A stretch of DNA of 64,000 nt from Paenibacillus polysaccharolyticus (GCF_900102085.1 NZ_FMVM01000006.1:197258-261257); one strand, 5' to 3'; shown: positions 1 to 9,079, counted from the first letter of the stretch. Notes: a model not told the origin generated them from the letters alone. Numbers and translations are program-made.

Positions 1-605
1 GCGGCAAGTGCTCCAGCCTGCTTGTATTTACGGTGTGGAATCTCCTCTACCCCTGTAAAGAATGCATCCAGTGTTACTGTGATTCCCACGCCAACTTTGG
101 TAGCCCCCACACCTGTGAATGATGCTGCTCCAGCTTCTGTTCCTGCCTCACCACTCACAGCCTCACCTTCACCACTGCCTGTCTCACGTGCAGCAGCAAC
201 CAATGCGCTGGTCACATCAATATCCGCCACCGCCGGGAAGCCATCTGGTACTAGCTGACGTGTCAGCCCATCGGAGCGTACAGCTGCAGTGCTCACAATA
301 ACGCTACCTGCTGGATAATCGGCTGTATATGAGCCTGCTGTGCCTACACGAATCAGGGTTTTCACTCCTGCGCGAATCAATTCCTCGAAGCACACAGCTG
401 CACCCGGTGAACCTACCCCATGACTAACCACGGCCATCTGAATGCCTTCATACTCACCTACAAATGTGCGATATTCGCGGCTGAACGCGAGCTCTCTGGC
501 ATTCTCCAACTTTCGGGAAATTTTCTCCGCACGAGCCGGATCACCGCACACGATAGCATACGCTGGCATATCTTCCGAATGAATCTGCAAAATCGGCATC
601 AACAT
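1..605 (-). CDS. nucleoside phosphorylase (uridine/purine type), 3' end outside window
   Basis: The gene runs off the window start, so only the N-terminal part (about 200 residues) is visible. The start is ATG at 605, with AGGAG 10 nt upstream and lying inside the end of the preceding gene, so translation is probably coupled. The early CGDPARAEKI segment, the SHGVGSPGA segment and the RVGTAGS segment are typical of the PNP/UDP family, which splits nucleosides with phosphate into base plus (deoxy)ribose-1-phosphate. It sits downstream of the nup nucleoside transporter, so imported nucleosides would be its substrates. Unusual is a Gly/Ala/Glu/Ser-rich insertion of about 28 residues (bases 96-179) just before the VGITVTLDAFF strand, where family members normally have a short loop. 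Whether it prefers uridine or purines cannot be told from this part. Confidence 0.85.
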   Translation of the reverse strand, partial: MLMPILQIHSEDMPAYAIVCGDPARAEKISRKLENARELAFSREYRTFVGEYEGIQMAVVSHGVGSPGAAVCFEELIRAGVKTLIRVGTAGSYTADYPAGSVIVSTAAVRSDGLTRQLVPDGFPAVADIDVTSALVAAARETGSGEGEAVSGEAGTEAGAASFTGVGATKVGVGITVTLDAFFTGVEEIPHRKYKQAGALA

Positions 606-606
606 C

Positions 607-1278
607 TTAATCAAACTCCTTCTTCGTCCACTCATCCTCAGGAATCGGCAGATCCTCACCCGAGAAACGCTGTTCCTTGAACGGATCGGCAAAATGGTGG
701 AAACCATTGCTTTCCCAGAAGCCGTTGCGATCCTCTGTCATAAACTCCAGCCCACGCACCCACTTTGCACTCTTCCAGAAATACAGCTGTGGCACAACCA
801 GTCGCAGTGGGAATCCATGCTTCGGTGTGAGTGGCTCGCCGTTATATTTGAACGCAAGCAATACATCATCATGCATCAGTTCTTCGAGTGGCACATTGGT
901 CTCATAATCATGGTCCGCATGAATCATGACGTACTTCGCTTCTGGTTTAACCCCCAGCAGCTTCATGAATTCTGAGAAGCGGATACCCTCCCACGGTGTA
1001 TCAAATTTAGACCAGCGGGTAACGCAGTGAATATCACTTACCATGTTCACCTGCGGCATCGCTTGAAGCTCAGCCAGAGAGAACACCTTCTCTTCTTCGA
1101 CTTCACCAAAAACCTTCAAATCCCAAGTGGAAAGGTCATACTCCGGCACTTCCCCTTCATGCAAAATCGGGAATTTCTCCGTCAGCACCTGACCTGGCGG
1201 CAACCGATCTCCGTAATCGGCGCCAGCTTTCGGTGGTGGTGTTTTGGTTTTTTTCAAACGCTCAGCTTTGTTATGCAC
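607..1278 (-). CDS. YuiH-like sulfite-oxidase-family molybdopterin oxidoreductase
   Basis: A 223-residue protein with one oxidoreductase molybdopterin-binding domain (about residues 45-205), no signal peptide and no membrane segment. The candidate molybdenum ligand is the cysteine in IHCVTRWS (about residue 85), followed by the family-typical W-x-G-I segment and PLRLVVPQLYFWKSAKW. It matches short cytoplasmic sulfite-oxidase-like proteins such as Bacillus YuiH, which lack the haem and dimerisation domains. The physiological substrate of this subgroup is unknown. The start is GTG at 1278 with AAAGGAGG 10 nt upstream. It lies 25 bp after nupQ and its stop is next to the start of the phosphorylase gene, so it is probably cotranscribed with both. 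Confidence 0.85.
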   Translation of the reverse strand: MHNKAERLKKTKTPPPKAGADYGDRLPPGQVLTEKFPILHEGEVPEYDLSTWDLKVFGEVEEEKVFSLAELQAMPQVNMVSDIHCVTRWSKFDTPWEGIRFSEFMKLLGVKPEAKYVMIHADHDYETNVPLEELMHDDVLLAFKYNGEPLTPKHGFPLRLVVPQLYFWKSAKWVRGLEFMTEDRNGFWESNGFHHFADPFKEQRFSGEDLPIPEDEWTKKEFD

Positions 1279-1303
1279 GTCCCTGATTCCTCCTTTGCTA
1301 CAA

Positions 1304-2227
1304 TTAACGTGAGCTTCCGCCTGCTTTCAATGCATCCTGCGCATACGTCCGGTCTTTGAAAAAGAACATCGCCACCAGTGTTACAATATACGGCAACATC
1401 ATGGTGAAATGGGTCGGCAGAGAGAAGCCTTGCAGACGAATACTGAGTGCTTCCATGAATCCAAAGAGTACACTAGATCCCATCACCCCAAGCGGGTTGG
1501 CTTGTCCCAGCATCGTAGCAACCAAAGCGATGAAGCCGCGACCTGCGGTCATGCCTTCGGTGAACATCGTCACCTGACCAAGGGACAGCTGCGCTCCAGC
1601 CAGTGCACACAGTACACCACACATCAGTAAAGCACCATACTGAATGCCGCGTACCTTGATGCCAATGCTCTGTGCTGCAATCGGGTTCTCGCCTACGGAA
1701 CGCAGACGGAAGCCGGATACACTTTTAAATAGATAGAACTGTAAAGCAATAACAATAATAATGCCTAGATATACGAGTGGGCTATGACCAGATAACACCG
1801 TGCCCACCCAAGGAATATCCTTAATCAGCGGAATGTCCAATTTCGGGAGGCCCACCATATTTTTATCATAGTATGCACCTTTTACGTCGAAGATTGCCCG
1901 CAGGGCAAAGGTCGTGAGTCCCGCCGCCAGAAAGTTCAACGATATACCGACGACGATGGCGTTAGCCTTGAGATTAATACTTATAAATGCAAAAAGCGCC
2001 GAGAACAGCATCACGATAATAATCGAAAACAGTACTGCCAAGAGTACATTGCCGAACAAGTAATTGCCCACAATCGCGGAGAATGCCCCGATCAGCACCA
2101 GTCCTTCCAAACCCACGTTAAACAGACCGACGCGCGAACATAAAGCCCCGCCAAGTGCTGCGAGCAGAATCGGCGTCATAATCCGCAAGGTTGAGCCAAA
2201 CATGGCTGCATCAAACAGTTGTTGCAT
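1304..2227 (-). CDS. nupQ: nucleoside ABC transporter permease NupQ
   Basis: A 307-residue multi-pass membrane protein of the BPD_transp_2 (RbsC/LivH-like) family with about eight to ten hydrophobic segments and the family's ALGGALCSRVGLFNVGLEG segment near the N-terminus. Together with NupP it would form the channel of the guanosine/nucleoside importer; the symbol follows the Bacillus subtilis NupNOPQ system. It overlaps nupP by 17 nt, a usual sign of translational coupling in this operon type. A functional permease is expected: length and start fit the family and nothing is missing. Confidence 0.88.
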   Translation of the reverse strand: MQQLFDAAMFGSTLRIMTPILLAALGGALCSRVGLFNVGLEGLVLIGAFSAIVGNYLFGNVLLAVLFSIIIVMLFSALFAFISINLKANAIVVGISLNFLAAGLTTFALRAIFDVKGAYYDKNMVGLPKLDIPLIKDIPWVGTVLSGHSPLVYLGIIIVIALQFYLFKSVSGFRLRSVGENPIAAQSIGIKVRGIQYGALLMCGVLCALAGAQLSLGQVTMFTEGMTAGRGFIALVATMLGQANPLGVMGSSVLFGFMEALSIRLQGFSLPTHFTMMLPYIVTLVAMFFFKDRTYAQDALKAGGSSR

Positions 2228-3278
2228 TGGACTTTTTCTCCTTTCTCCGCTTCAGGAAGGAATAACCGATCTGTGCCGAGACAAACAGTGTCAAGACAGC
2301 CTGAATTACGCTACCAACTTCCAGAGGGACATCTGTATTCCGCTCCATGCCCATCGCCCCTGTCTGTAACGCCGCGAGCAGAATAGCCGCTACAGCTGTA
2401 CCCAGTGGGTGCGAGCGCGCCAGCAATGTAGCCATGATGCCGCTCCACGCATAACTTGCCGAGGATAACGAGCCATCCAGGAAACGATACTGCGTACCTA
2501 ACACTTCGCCAGCACCCGCAAGACCTGCAAGTCCACCACTAATGACCATGGACAGCATCATCATACGAATCCGGCGAACACCGCCATAAGCCGCAAAAGA
2601 CGGATTGCTACCCAGCATACGAATTTCATAACCCGTCACCGTTTTATGCGTAAACCAGTAGATCACCATCGCCGCTATAATCGCTATAATGAAACCCGCG
2701 TGCAGTCCCATACCCTGAAATAGCTTCGGCAGCCAGACACTCTGATCAATCATTGGTGTCTGCGCCATCGCTGCTGATCCTGTCTTATCTTTGAATGGAT
2801 ACGAAACCATATATCCACCAAAATACGTCGCAATATAGTTAAGCAGTAGTGTGGTAATCAAAAGGTTCATGCCAAAGCGTGCATCCAGCCACCCTGCAAA
2901 AAGGGACCACACACCGCCGGCGATAATTCCCGCCAAGATGGCAGCAATACATACGAACCAGCCCGGCCCTGGCAGATAAAGCGCCGTGAGCGCCGCACTG
3001 AGTCCGCCCAGAATCATCTGGCCTTCCGCACCCATATTGAAAAATCCGGCGCGGAATGCCAGTGCAACACCCAGACCCGCCAAAATAATCGGCGTGGCAC
3101 GTGCCAATGTATTGGTGAAGAAGTAGAAGTTACCGAAGGCACCCTTCCACATCTCGGCATACGTATCTATGACATTGCCGCCAACGACCAGAATGGCGAT
3201 CGCACCGGCGAGCAAGCCAATCAATACGGCAAGTAGCGGCTGCACAAGTCCGCGAAGTGTTTCTTTTACCCGATTCAT
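2211..3278 (-). CDS. nupP: nucleoside ABC transporter permease NupP
   Basis: A 355-residue membrane protein of the same family as NupQ, with a longer N-terminal half and a basic C-terminal tail (KRRKEKKSN). The TPIILAGLGVALAFRAGFFN segment at about residues 60-80 is the counterpart of the conserved stretch in NupQ. Its start overlaps the stop of nupO by 4 nt (ATGA) and its end overlaps nupQ by 17 nt. It is the second half of the membrane heterodimer of the nucleoside importer. Confidence 0.88.
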   Translation of the reverse strand: MNRVKETLRGLVQPLLAVLIGLLAGAIAILVVGGNVIDTYAEMWKGAFGNFYFFTNTLARATPIILAGLGVALAFRAGFFNMGAEGQMILGGLSAALTALYLPGPGWFVCIAAILAGIIAGGVWSLFAGWLDARFGMNLLITTLLLNYIATYFGGYMVSYPFKDKTGSAAMAQTPMIDQSVWLPKLFQGMGLHAGFIIAIIAAMVIYWFTHKTVTGYEIRMLGSNPSFAAYGGVRRIRMMMLSMVISGGLAGLAGAGEVLGTQYRFLDGSLSSASYAWSGIMATLLARSHPLGTAVAAILLAALQTGAMGMERNTDVPLEVGSVIQAVLTLFVSAQIGYSFLKRRKEKKSNATTV

Positions 3279-4774
3279 ACCCGCTCTTTCCCTCCTGCCA
3301 TCAGCAAGCTGATCTGTTCTTCTGTCGCTTCCGCTGCCGGAAGTTCTCCGGCAATCTCGCCTTCATACATCACGATAATGCGATCCGATAATTGCAAAAT
3401 CTCTGACAACTCGGATGAGATCAACAGGATACCTGCTCCCTCATTCCGCTTGCGCAACAATTCCGCGTGAATAGTCTCCATTGCACCGATATCTACCCCA
3501 CGTGTAGGCTCTGCCGCAATCAGGAACGGTGTATCCTGCGCAAATTCACGTGCAGCAATCAGCTTCTGCAAGTTACCGCCCGATAGAAATTGGGCTTTTG
3601 TTTCCGCCGAGCCTGTCTTGATGCTAAAATGTTTGATCCAGCTTTCCACCATTGCTTTGGCTGCTCTGGCCTTGATCATGCCCCGCTTTTGCAGACGATG
3701 ATGGTGCCCCATCAGTCCGTTCTCCTTCACGCTGGCATCCTTCGCAGCCCCCCACATATAGCGGTCTTCCGGAATATGGGCGAGACCATGCTCCCGAATC
3801 CGGCGTACCGGCCAATTGGTCGTGTCCTGTCCGGATAGAAGCACTCGCCCTCCATCCGGCTTCCGCAACCCGGCAATCACCTGAATCAATTCGGATTGAC
3901 CGTTACCGGAGATGCCCGCAATCCCGACCACTTCACCTTTGCGAACCTTCATATGAATATTATTAAGTGCAGAGCGGTCTTTGGCTCCCGAGAGTTGAAC
4001 AGCTTCCACCTGAAGCACAGCTTCACCCGGAACAGATGCGGGTTTGTCCATTCGAACCAGTTCACGCCCTACCATCAGACGTGACAACTCCTCTACATCG
4101 GTATCCTTCGCTTCTAATGTACCTGTGACTTGTCCATCTCGAAGTACGGTGATTCGATCCGCAACATCCATAACCTCTTGCAGCTTGTGTGTGATAATGA
4201 CAAAGGTTTTGCCCAGCTTCGCGAGCGATTTCATATTCGCCAGCAGTTCTTTCACTTCAAGCGGAGTAAGCACCGCCGAAGGTTCATCCAATATAATGAT
4301 GTCTGCTCCCTGATGCAGCACTTTAAGAATTTCTACACGTTGTTGCATACCCAGGGGACATTCTCCAACTCTTTTCCACGGGTCGACCGGCATGCCGTAT
4401 TGTCTGCCCAATTCATCGACCTGAGCTGCCGCTTTTTTTCGATCAAATACCCCTGCCGCCGCAGGTTCACGTCCAATGACAATATTCTCCGCTACCGTAA
4501 AGGATGGAAACAGCATGAAATGCTGGTGCACCATGCCAATCCCGCTCGCCATAGCCTGAGATGGTGTTGCAAAGCTTACCTCGCGCCCACGGACTTTAAT
4601 CGTGCCTGTTGTCGGTTGCTCCATCCCGTACAGCATACGCATTAGCGTCGTTTTCCCTGCTCCATTCTCCCCGACGAGAGCATGAATCTCCCCCTCGCGA
4701 AGATTAAAATGGATATCCTTGTTCGCCGTGAAGCTACCGTATTTCTTCGTAATTTGCTCCATCTCCAACAGCAT
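3275..4774 (-). CDS. nupO: nucleoside ABC transporter ATPase NupO (two nucleotide-binding domains)
   Basis: A sugar-transporter-type (RbsA/MglA-like) ATPase of about 500 residues with two fused nucleotide-binding domains. The N-terminal domain has Walker A GENGAGKTTL and Walker B IIILDEPSAVL. The C-terminal domain has a degenerate Walker A (GISGNGQSEL), a FLSGGNLQK signature and AEPTRGVD, which is normal in this family. I place the start at ATG 4774 (MLLEMEQITKKYGSF). The open frame extends to a GTG at 4834, but that extension is not conserved-looking and has no ribosome-binding site. GAGGAG lies 12 nt before 4774; ATG 4762 is an alternative. It heads the nupOPQ part of the operon. Confidence 0.88.
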   Translation of the reverse strand: MLLEMEQITKKYGSFTANKDIHFNLREGEIHALVGENGAGKTTLMRMLYGMEQPTTGTIKVRGREVSFATPSQAMASGIGMVHQHFMLFPSFTVAENIVIGREPAAAGVFDRKKAAAQVDELGRQYGMPVDPWKRVGECPLGMQQRVEILKVLHQGADIIILDEPSAVLTPLEVKELLANMKSLAKLGKTFVIITHKLQEVMDVADRITVLRDGQVTGTLEAKDTDVEELSRLMVGRELVRMDKPASVPGEAVLQVEAVQLSGAKDRSALNNIHMKVRKGEVVGIAGISGNGQSELIQVIAGLRKPDGGRVLLSGQDTTNWPVRRIREHGLAHIPEDRYMWGAAKDASVKENGLMGHHHRLQKRGMIKARAAKAMVESWIKHFSIKTGSAETKAQFLSGGNLQKLIAAREFAQDTPFLIAAEPTRGVDIGAMETIHAELLRKRNEGAGILLISSELSEILQLSDRIIVMYEGEIAGELPAAEATEEQISLLMAGGKERV

Positions 4775-5008
4775 ACCTTGCGTTCGCTCCTCTCGGTTGA
4801 TGTAAGTCAAGCTATAATTGATTACACTTGCCACTCCGATGATAGATTAACCTTCCGATTGCTGTTATCTCCGGATTTTTCTGATTCCCTTATGAAGGGG
4901 AAAATCCGGTGATAAAGGCAACCGCGCTGCTTCTTCAGGTTATATCTATCCTCTCCGTTATCGTGTAAACGTTATATTGGACATAAATGATTAGTAACAG
5001 TAGCAAAA

Positions 5009-5032
5009 CCGGCTGCCTGGTTGGGCAGCCGG
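5009..5032 (-). terminator. intercistronic hairpin between nupN and nupO
   Basis: A perfect 9-bp stem (CCGGCTGCC with GGCAGCCGG, 6-nt loop) lies between the lipoprotein gene and the ATPase gene. On the transcribed strand it is followed by only TTTT, so it looks like a weak terminator or an RNA-stabilising hairpin. Such elements commonly let the binding protein be made in excess over the other ABC components. The rest of the 349-bp gap (4775-5123) shows no other gene. Confidence 0.6.
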
Positions 5033-5123
5033 CTAACTAGATTGATTACACATCCATCAGTTTATTGCTCATTCTTCATATGAAATATTTCAGATCATAT
5101 ATAAGAAGTGATTTATATCCTTA

Positions 5124-6155
5124 CTATTGTTGCAATGGATCTTTAACTACAATCTTACCGGATACGATGTCATCTTTGATCGCTTTAACTTTGTCGATAA
5201 CCTCTTGACCAACAAATGCATTCAATGGAGACTCACTGTCACGCGTAACGTATGTCAGACCTACACCGTCTTCTTTCAAGCCGTAGTTCACTGCGCCTGC
5301 TTTGAATGTACCTTCTGCAAAATCTTTCACGGTCTCATAAGCCACAGTATCCGTAGATTTCAACTGGGACAGTACGATATGCTCCGGATCTTCTACTGTA
5401 CGGTCTGTATCTTGTCCAGAAGTGTAGAAGCCTTTTTCTTTAGCCGCTTCGAACACCCCAAGATCACCTACAGCAGATGCACCTGCGATGAAGTCAGCAC
5501 CTTTGCCGAATTGCACCAGTGCCAATTCTTTCGCTTTAGCCGGGTCATTGAAACCACCAACATAGTTCACCAGGAATTCTGCTTTTGGATTAACCGACTC
5601 CAGACCTGCTTTGAAACCTTCTGTATATTTCTTAATCAAAGGAATGTCCATTGCAGCGACCATACCCACTTTATCCGTTTTCGTGGAAAGTCCAGCAGCA
5701 GCACCCAGCAGGTACGCTCCTTCATATTCACGGAAACCAACGCTACGAACGTTAGGCAGATCAATCGCTGTGTCTACAATCGCAAACGACTTGTTTGGAT
5801 TCTCGGCAGCAACCTTTTTGAGTGCATCTTCTGCCTGGAACGTTGCTGTAATAATCAGATCATAATTCTCAGCAACAGCTGCACGCAGGTTTTGCTCGAA
5901 TGCTGCAGGGTCTGTTGATTCAATCGTTTTGGTATCCACCTTGAACTCTTTACCTGCTTTTTTGAAGCCTTCATCCATTTGTACAAAGAAAGGGTTGACC
6001 CCTATTTTTTCAGGAAGTACCAGTGCCATTCGCAGGGATTTTTCAGAATCGCCGCCTTGAGCGGATTGTTCGTCTTTAGTAGCTGATTTCCCACAAGCGG
6101 CCAGCAAAATAGACAACATAACAATTGATAAGACGAACGATAAACCTCTTTTCAT
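5124..6155 (-). CDS. nupN: BMP-family nucleoside-binding lipoprotein NupN
   Basis: A 343-residue substrate-binding lipoprotein of the basic membrane protein (Bmp/PnrA) family, which binds purine nucleosides outside the membrane. The lipobox LLAAC follows a typical signal peptide, and the mature protein begins CGKSATK. Internal segments VGFREYEGAYLLGAAAG and DTAID are family-typical. I choose ATG 6155: it has AAGGGG 10 nt upstream, whereas the upstream TTG at 6176 adds a duplicated MKRG-like stretch without an SD. It is the first gene of nupN-nupO-nupP-nupQ and has its own promoter at 6191-6220. Confidence 0.9.
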   Translation of the reverse strand: MKRGLSFVLSIVMLSILLAACGKSATKDEQSAQGGDSEKSLRMALVLPEKIGVNPFFVQMDEGFKKAGKEFKVDTKTIESTDPAAFEQNLRAAVAENYDLIITATFQAEDALKKVAAENPNKSFAIVDTAIDLPNVRSVGFREYEGAYLLGAAAGLSTKTDKVGMVAAMDIPLIKKYTEGFKAGLESVNPKAEFLVNYVGGFNDPAKAKELALVQFGKGADFIAGASAVGDLGVFEAAKEKGFYTSGQDTDRTVEDPEHIVLSQLKSTDTVAYETVKDFAEGTFKAGAVNYGLKEDGVGLTYVTRDSESPLNAFVGQEVIDKVKAIKDDIVSGKIVVKDPLQQ

Positions 6156-6190
6156 TTTGAAAATTCCCCTTTTCAATAATCTTTTTTATT

Positions 6191-6220
6191 ATCCTAGCGG
6201 ATAATGTCGATCCTTGTCAA
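6191..6220 (-). promoter_or_regulatory. sigma-A promoter of the nup operon
   Basis: On the minus strand, TTGACA (6220-6215), an 18-nt spacer and TAGGAT (6196-6191) lie 36 nt before the nupN start. The spacer contains an imperfect inverted repeat, GGAT-N7-ATCC, that could bind a regulator. I looked for a purine riboswitch fold in the short leader and saw none. Confidence 0.65.
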
Positions 6221-6313
6221 TAAAACTTTCAGCGTATACACTCATATGGAAGATCATCGCAGGAACAGAGATTTCCAGCCTTTGGAAGCCATGTTATGAC
6301 TGGCTTTTTTTCG

Positions 6314-6343
6314 TTGACATTTGGCGCGACTCCGTGCTAAAGT
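6314..6343 (+). promoter_or_regulatory. promoter of the SLH-like gene, preceded by a terminator-like hairpin
   Basis: TTGACA at 6314-6319 and TAAAGT at 6338-6343 are separated by 18 nt and point at the gene starting at 6432. Directly upstream, AGCCA-N9-TGGCT followed by seven T (about 6287-6311) resembles a plus-strand terminator and would insulate this promoter from readthrough antisense to nup. Confidence 0.5.
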
Positions 6344-6431
6344 CAATCCAATTATTATATTCTGATAGGATTTGTCAGGATTATATTTCATTCACCTATC
6401 ATTTTCAACCTATTTTAAGGAGGCTTTTCAT

Positions 6432-7859
6432 TTGAAAAAGATCACCCAGATTACGCTGGCAGCCCTGCTCGCCGCTCCGGTAACCCTCGGCAGTCTAAGT
6501 CTGCCCGCTTCTGCTTCTGCAGCATCCGCAACGCCAGTTGCACCTAAAACGCTACAAGTGAACACCCCTGCGGCAAAAGCACCAGCTGTCTACACAGAGA
6601 GTGCAGCAGATTTCGCTCAATTCCTGCAAGCCAAGTACGGTGTTCAATTGCCACAGCAATCATCCAAGAGTGATTTTATCAAAGCCATAGCAGCCATTAC
6701 GCAAGCAAGTTCCGCCTCCACTACAAGTACGGATGCCACAAAGGCACCTGCCTTCAGCGATCTGAAATCGGGTGACGACGCCTACGAGGCAGCTGTTGCT
6801 CTATTCAATAACGGTGTTTTAACATCAACGGAGGTACGTGCAAAAGATCAACTGAGCATTTACACAGCGGTATTCCTCGCCGTCAAGGCAGCTGGTTTCA
6901 AAGAACTCGCTTACACCTATCCTGTGGACAAAACAGCGAAGGCCCTTACCAAAGCAGGCATCAAGCCGAATCGTTTGCAAGGACAAGCTGGACAAGAACT
7001 GGCCGCGGCCATTGATACAGGACTTGTTCCGGAGAGTCTGTATCCCGCTCTGGTTAAGGGCGGTGCAGCAAGCAAGGATGCAGCGAACATTTTGCTTGGA
7101 CGTGTGTTAATCAGCCAAGGTAAATATAAAAATGAAATTGGACGCTCCAATGATGCAGATATCTACTCCAAGCTCTATGCTGCATATCGCACGGCAGATC
7201 TGATTGAAGCTCCGGAACTGAGAAAGATTGTAGATCAGGCGCTACGTGAAGATCTCGTTACAGGCTACAACCTGAAAGACAGCCGATTTGACTCCAACTT
7301 TATCGATGAACTGACGTTAACTTATGGTCATGATAGCATCAATCATGCAGTACAGCTGATTGGCCTGCTTCGTAGCGAAGGCATCGATGCCGATGTACAA
7401 TTCCAGCCGAAGACATCTGCTTTTATCTATTTGAAAGAGTGGGGCGAGCCGAAAGAAACACCAGATTACAAAGTTACGCAGATTGAGAATGGCAATTACA
7501 TCGCTTATGCGAAGGAATATGACATTCAGTTTGAATTTAACAACACGGCGGACAAAGCCCGTTTCAACGACATCGTTCTGAAATTTGCTAAAAAGAACAG
7601 CAACAGCCAATCTCCACTGATCATCAACTCCTGGTGGCAGCCGCTGTATTACTCACCAACCGCACTGGCTAATTTCCCAGTGATTACAAACAACAAAATT
7701 ACGCTTGGTCATTATTATGCCCAATCTTTCTCACTTAAAGAAAATGCCAAGGCGATTCAGGAAGGATTCCGCAAGCTGGCTTCTGAAGCAAACATCACCT
7801 CATACAACTTCTGGGTGGATCAGCCTTTCTTTAATTACTTGAATGGTGGTTCCGAGTAA
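6432..7859 (+). CDS. secreted protein with degenerate SLH-like repeats
   Basis: A 475-residue exported protein. The start is TTG at 6432 with AGGAGG 7 nt upstream; the upstream ATG at 6372 would put 20 residues before a signal peptide and has no SD. The signal peptide ends around SASAASA. Residues about 110-290 hold two or three segments reminiscent of S-layer homology domains (FSDLKSGDDAYEAAVALFNN and related), but the canonical TRAE motif is absent. The C-terminal half, rich in Tyr/Phe/Asn, is not a domain I recognise. It is monocistronic, with its own promoter and a strong terminator. It is likely a wall-associated protein of unknown role. Confidence 0.8.
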   Translation: MKKITQITLAALLAAPVTLGSLSLPASASAASATPVAPKTLQVNTPAAKAPAVYTESAADFAQFLQAKYGVQLPQQSSKSDFIKAIAAITQASSASTTSTDATKAPAFSDLKSGDDAYEAAVALFNNGVLTSTEVRAKDQLSIYTAVFLAVKAAGFKELAYTYPVDKTAKALTKAGIKPNRLQGQAGQELAAAIDTGLVPESLYPALVKGGAASKDAANILLGRVLISQGKYKNEIGRSNDADIYSKLYAAYRTADLIEAPELRKIVDQALREDLVTGYNLKDSRFDSNFIDELTLTYGHDSINHAVQLIGLLRSEGIDADVQFQPKTSAFIYLKEWGEPKETPDYKVTQIENGNYIAYAKEYDIQFEFNNTADKARFNDIVLKFAKKNSNSQSPLIINSWWQPLYYSPTALANFPVITNNKITLGHYYAQSFSLKENAKAIQEGFRKLASEANITSYNFWVDQPFFNYLNGGSE

Positions 7860-7911
7860 ATATCGCCCTAGATAAACACTTGAATGAAATGATCATTTTT
7901 TAGCAAAATAT

Positions 7912-7975
7912 AAAGCCGTCTTCACCGATTCGGATTCAGGTTTCGACCTCTATTTTTCGGGAAGACGGCTTTTAT
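7912..7975 (+). terminator. rho-independent terminator
   Basis: An 11-bp perfect stem, AAGCCGTCTTC (7913-7923) with GAAGACGGCTT (7961-7971), encloses a 37-nt loop and is followed by TTTAT. It ends the transcript of the SLH-like gene. Confidence 0.75.
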
Positions 7976-8104
7976 ATATGCTTTTACAAAATTCTTCTTA
8001 AAAATCATTTTGACCATGCAGGAATTGCCAATATCAGGTCGAATTTCTTATGTACACAAACACGCAAGTATCGTTGCGCACGTCCGCAAGAACAGGGGTT
8101 AATC

Positions 8105-8698
8105 ATGGTATACGACGGTATTCTGATCGGCTTGATTGTTGGTCTATTCAGGGGTGGGGTCCGCTATGGGCTCAACCAGTTTGCAACACTCCAGCTACGC
8201 GGCGGCTGGATCTTCCCTCTACTGTTACTCTTCCAGTTTGGCATTTTCTATATGCAGGAGCGGTTGAGCTGGGTAGCATCCATTAATGGTTATCTGTTTG
8301 CCGCTGTTTATATCACCGGCCTCATCTTTTTATGGCTCAACAGACATCATCGGGGGTTCACGCTGATCTGGATCGGGGTGTTTCTCAACTTCATCGTGAT
8401 GGCTTTTAATGGTGGTCGCATGCCCGTCTCCGTTGAAGCTTCTGCTGTGCTCGGGCCTTATTATGTCGATCTGCTTCGGGAGGGCACCGCCGTATCCAAG
8501 CATTATATGATGGACGCATCAACCCATCTTGCCTTTCTCGGCGACATCATCCCGCTATCGAGTCCATACCCACGAACACAGGTCATCAGCATTGGTGATG
8601 TCGTGATGAATGTTGGCATATTCCTGTTTATCCAGTACATGATGGTGAATCGGGGCAAAGAAGATATATCGTCCGCAGAAACATATCAAACCCAGTGA
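8105..8698 (+). CDS. DUF5317 family membrane protein
   Basis: A 197-residue protein with five to six hydrophobic segments and a charged C-terminal tail. The pattern (N-terminal GLIVGLFRGG, NGGRMPVSVEA in the middle, conserved FLGDIIP near residue 140) matches DUF5317 membrane proteins, often found near HD-GYP genes in Firmicutes. No activity is known. The start is ATG 8105; the SD is weak (AGGGG about 8 nt upstream). It is followed 48 bp later by a tiny membrane gene and then by a GGDEF/HD-GYP gene, suggesting a c-di-GMP-related group. Confidence 0.75.
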   Translation: MVYDGILIGLIVGLFRGGVRYGLNQFATLQLRGGWIFPLLLLFQFGIFYMQERLSWVASINGYLFAAVYITGLIFLWLNRHHRGFTLIWIGVFLNFIVMAFNGGRMPVSVEASAVLGPYYVDLLREGTAVSKHYMMDASTHLAFLGDIIPLSSPYPRTQVISIGDVVMNVGIFLFIQYMMVNRGKEDISSAETYQTQ

Positions 8699-8746
8699 GA
8701 ATTGGGTGAGCATCGGACCAGACTCCAAGGAAGGGAGGTCTTTTCC

Positions 8747-8851
8747 ATGAAGAAATTCGAGGGTATCAAATATTCCCGCATTGTTATCAACGCCATCATC
8801 GTAGCGTCTGTCGTTGTAGCACTTACCTCGGGATACAAGCTTGGCGGTTAG
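8747..8851 (+). CDS. 34-residue single-span membrane peptide
   Basis: A short open frame with an excellent ribosome-binding site (AAGGGAGG, 9 nt before ATG 8747). It encodes a basic N-terminus (MKKFEGIKYSR), one hydrophobic helix (about residues 12-28) and a short GYKLGG tail. A terminator follows the stop immediately, so this is a true end of transcript. Function is unknown; the position between the DUF5317 and GGDEF/HD-GYP genes is the only clue. Confidence 0.6.
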   Translation: MKKFEGIKYSRIVINAIIVASVVVALTSGYKLGG

Positions 8852-8872
8852 GTTCTGCTGCCACACCAGACA

Positions 8873-8898
8873 AACAGGCTGCGAGCGGCCTGTTTTTT
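8873..8898 (+). terminator. rho-independent terminator
   Basis: AACAGGC (8873-8879) pairs with GCCTGTT (8888-8894) and is followed by a T run. It closes the DUF5317/small-peptide transcript. The 180 bases from here to the next gene are AT-rich. I looked for a c-di-GMP riboswitch there and saw none. Confidence 0.7.
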
Positions 8899-9079
8899 CT
8901 TGCTGGATTTTTGGAAGCGATCTTGTTATGTTAAAAAATATATAGTATATACCTATACAACAATAACCAATATAAATGCATCGAGCAGGAGTCTGTTATC
9001 TTTATAAGATGTCGTGATACTGCACCGTTCGTTTATACCTAACATCACGAGTTGACTAAATCCAAGCAGGAGATTTTCT

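Noticed and set aside
5127..5918. 263-codon frame on the plus strand
   Set aside because: It lies antisense within nupN, has Cys/Phe-rich composition and no SD; it is a shadow of the lipoprotein gene.
6156..6371. Possible purine riboswitch upstream of nupN
   Set aside because: The leader after the promoter is too short, and no conserved purine aptamer core was visible.
8899..9079. Possible c-di-GMP riboswitch ahead of the GGDEF/HD-GYP gene
   Set aside because: No GEMM-like conserved core was seen; the region is simply AT-rich.
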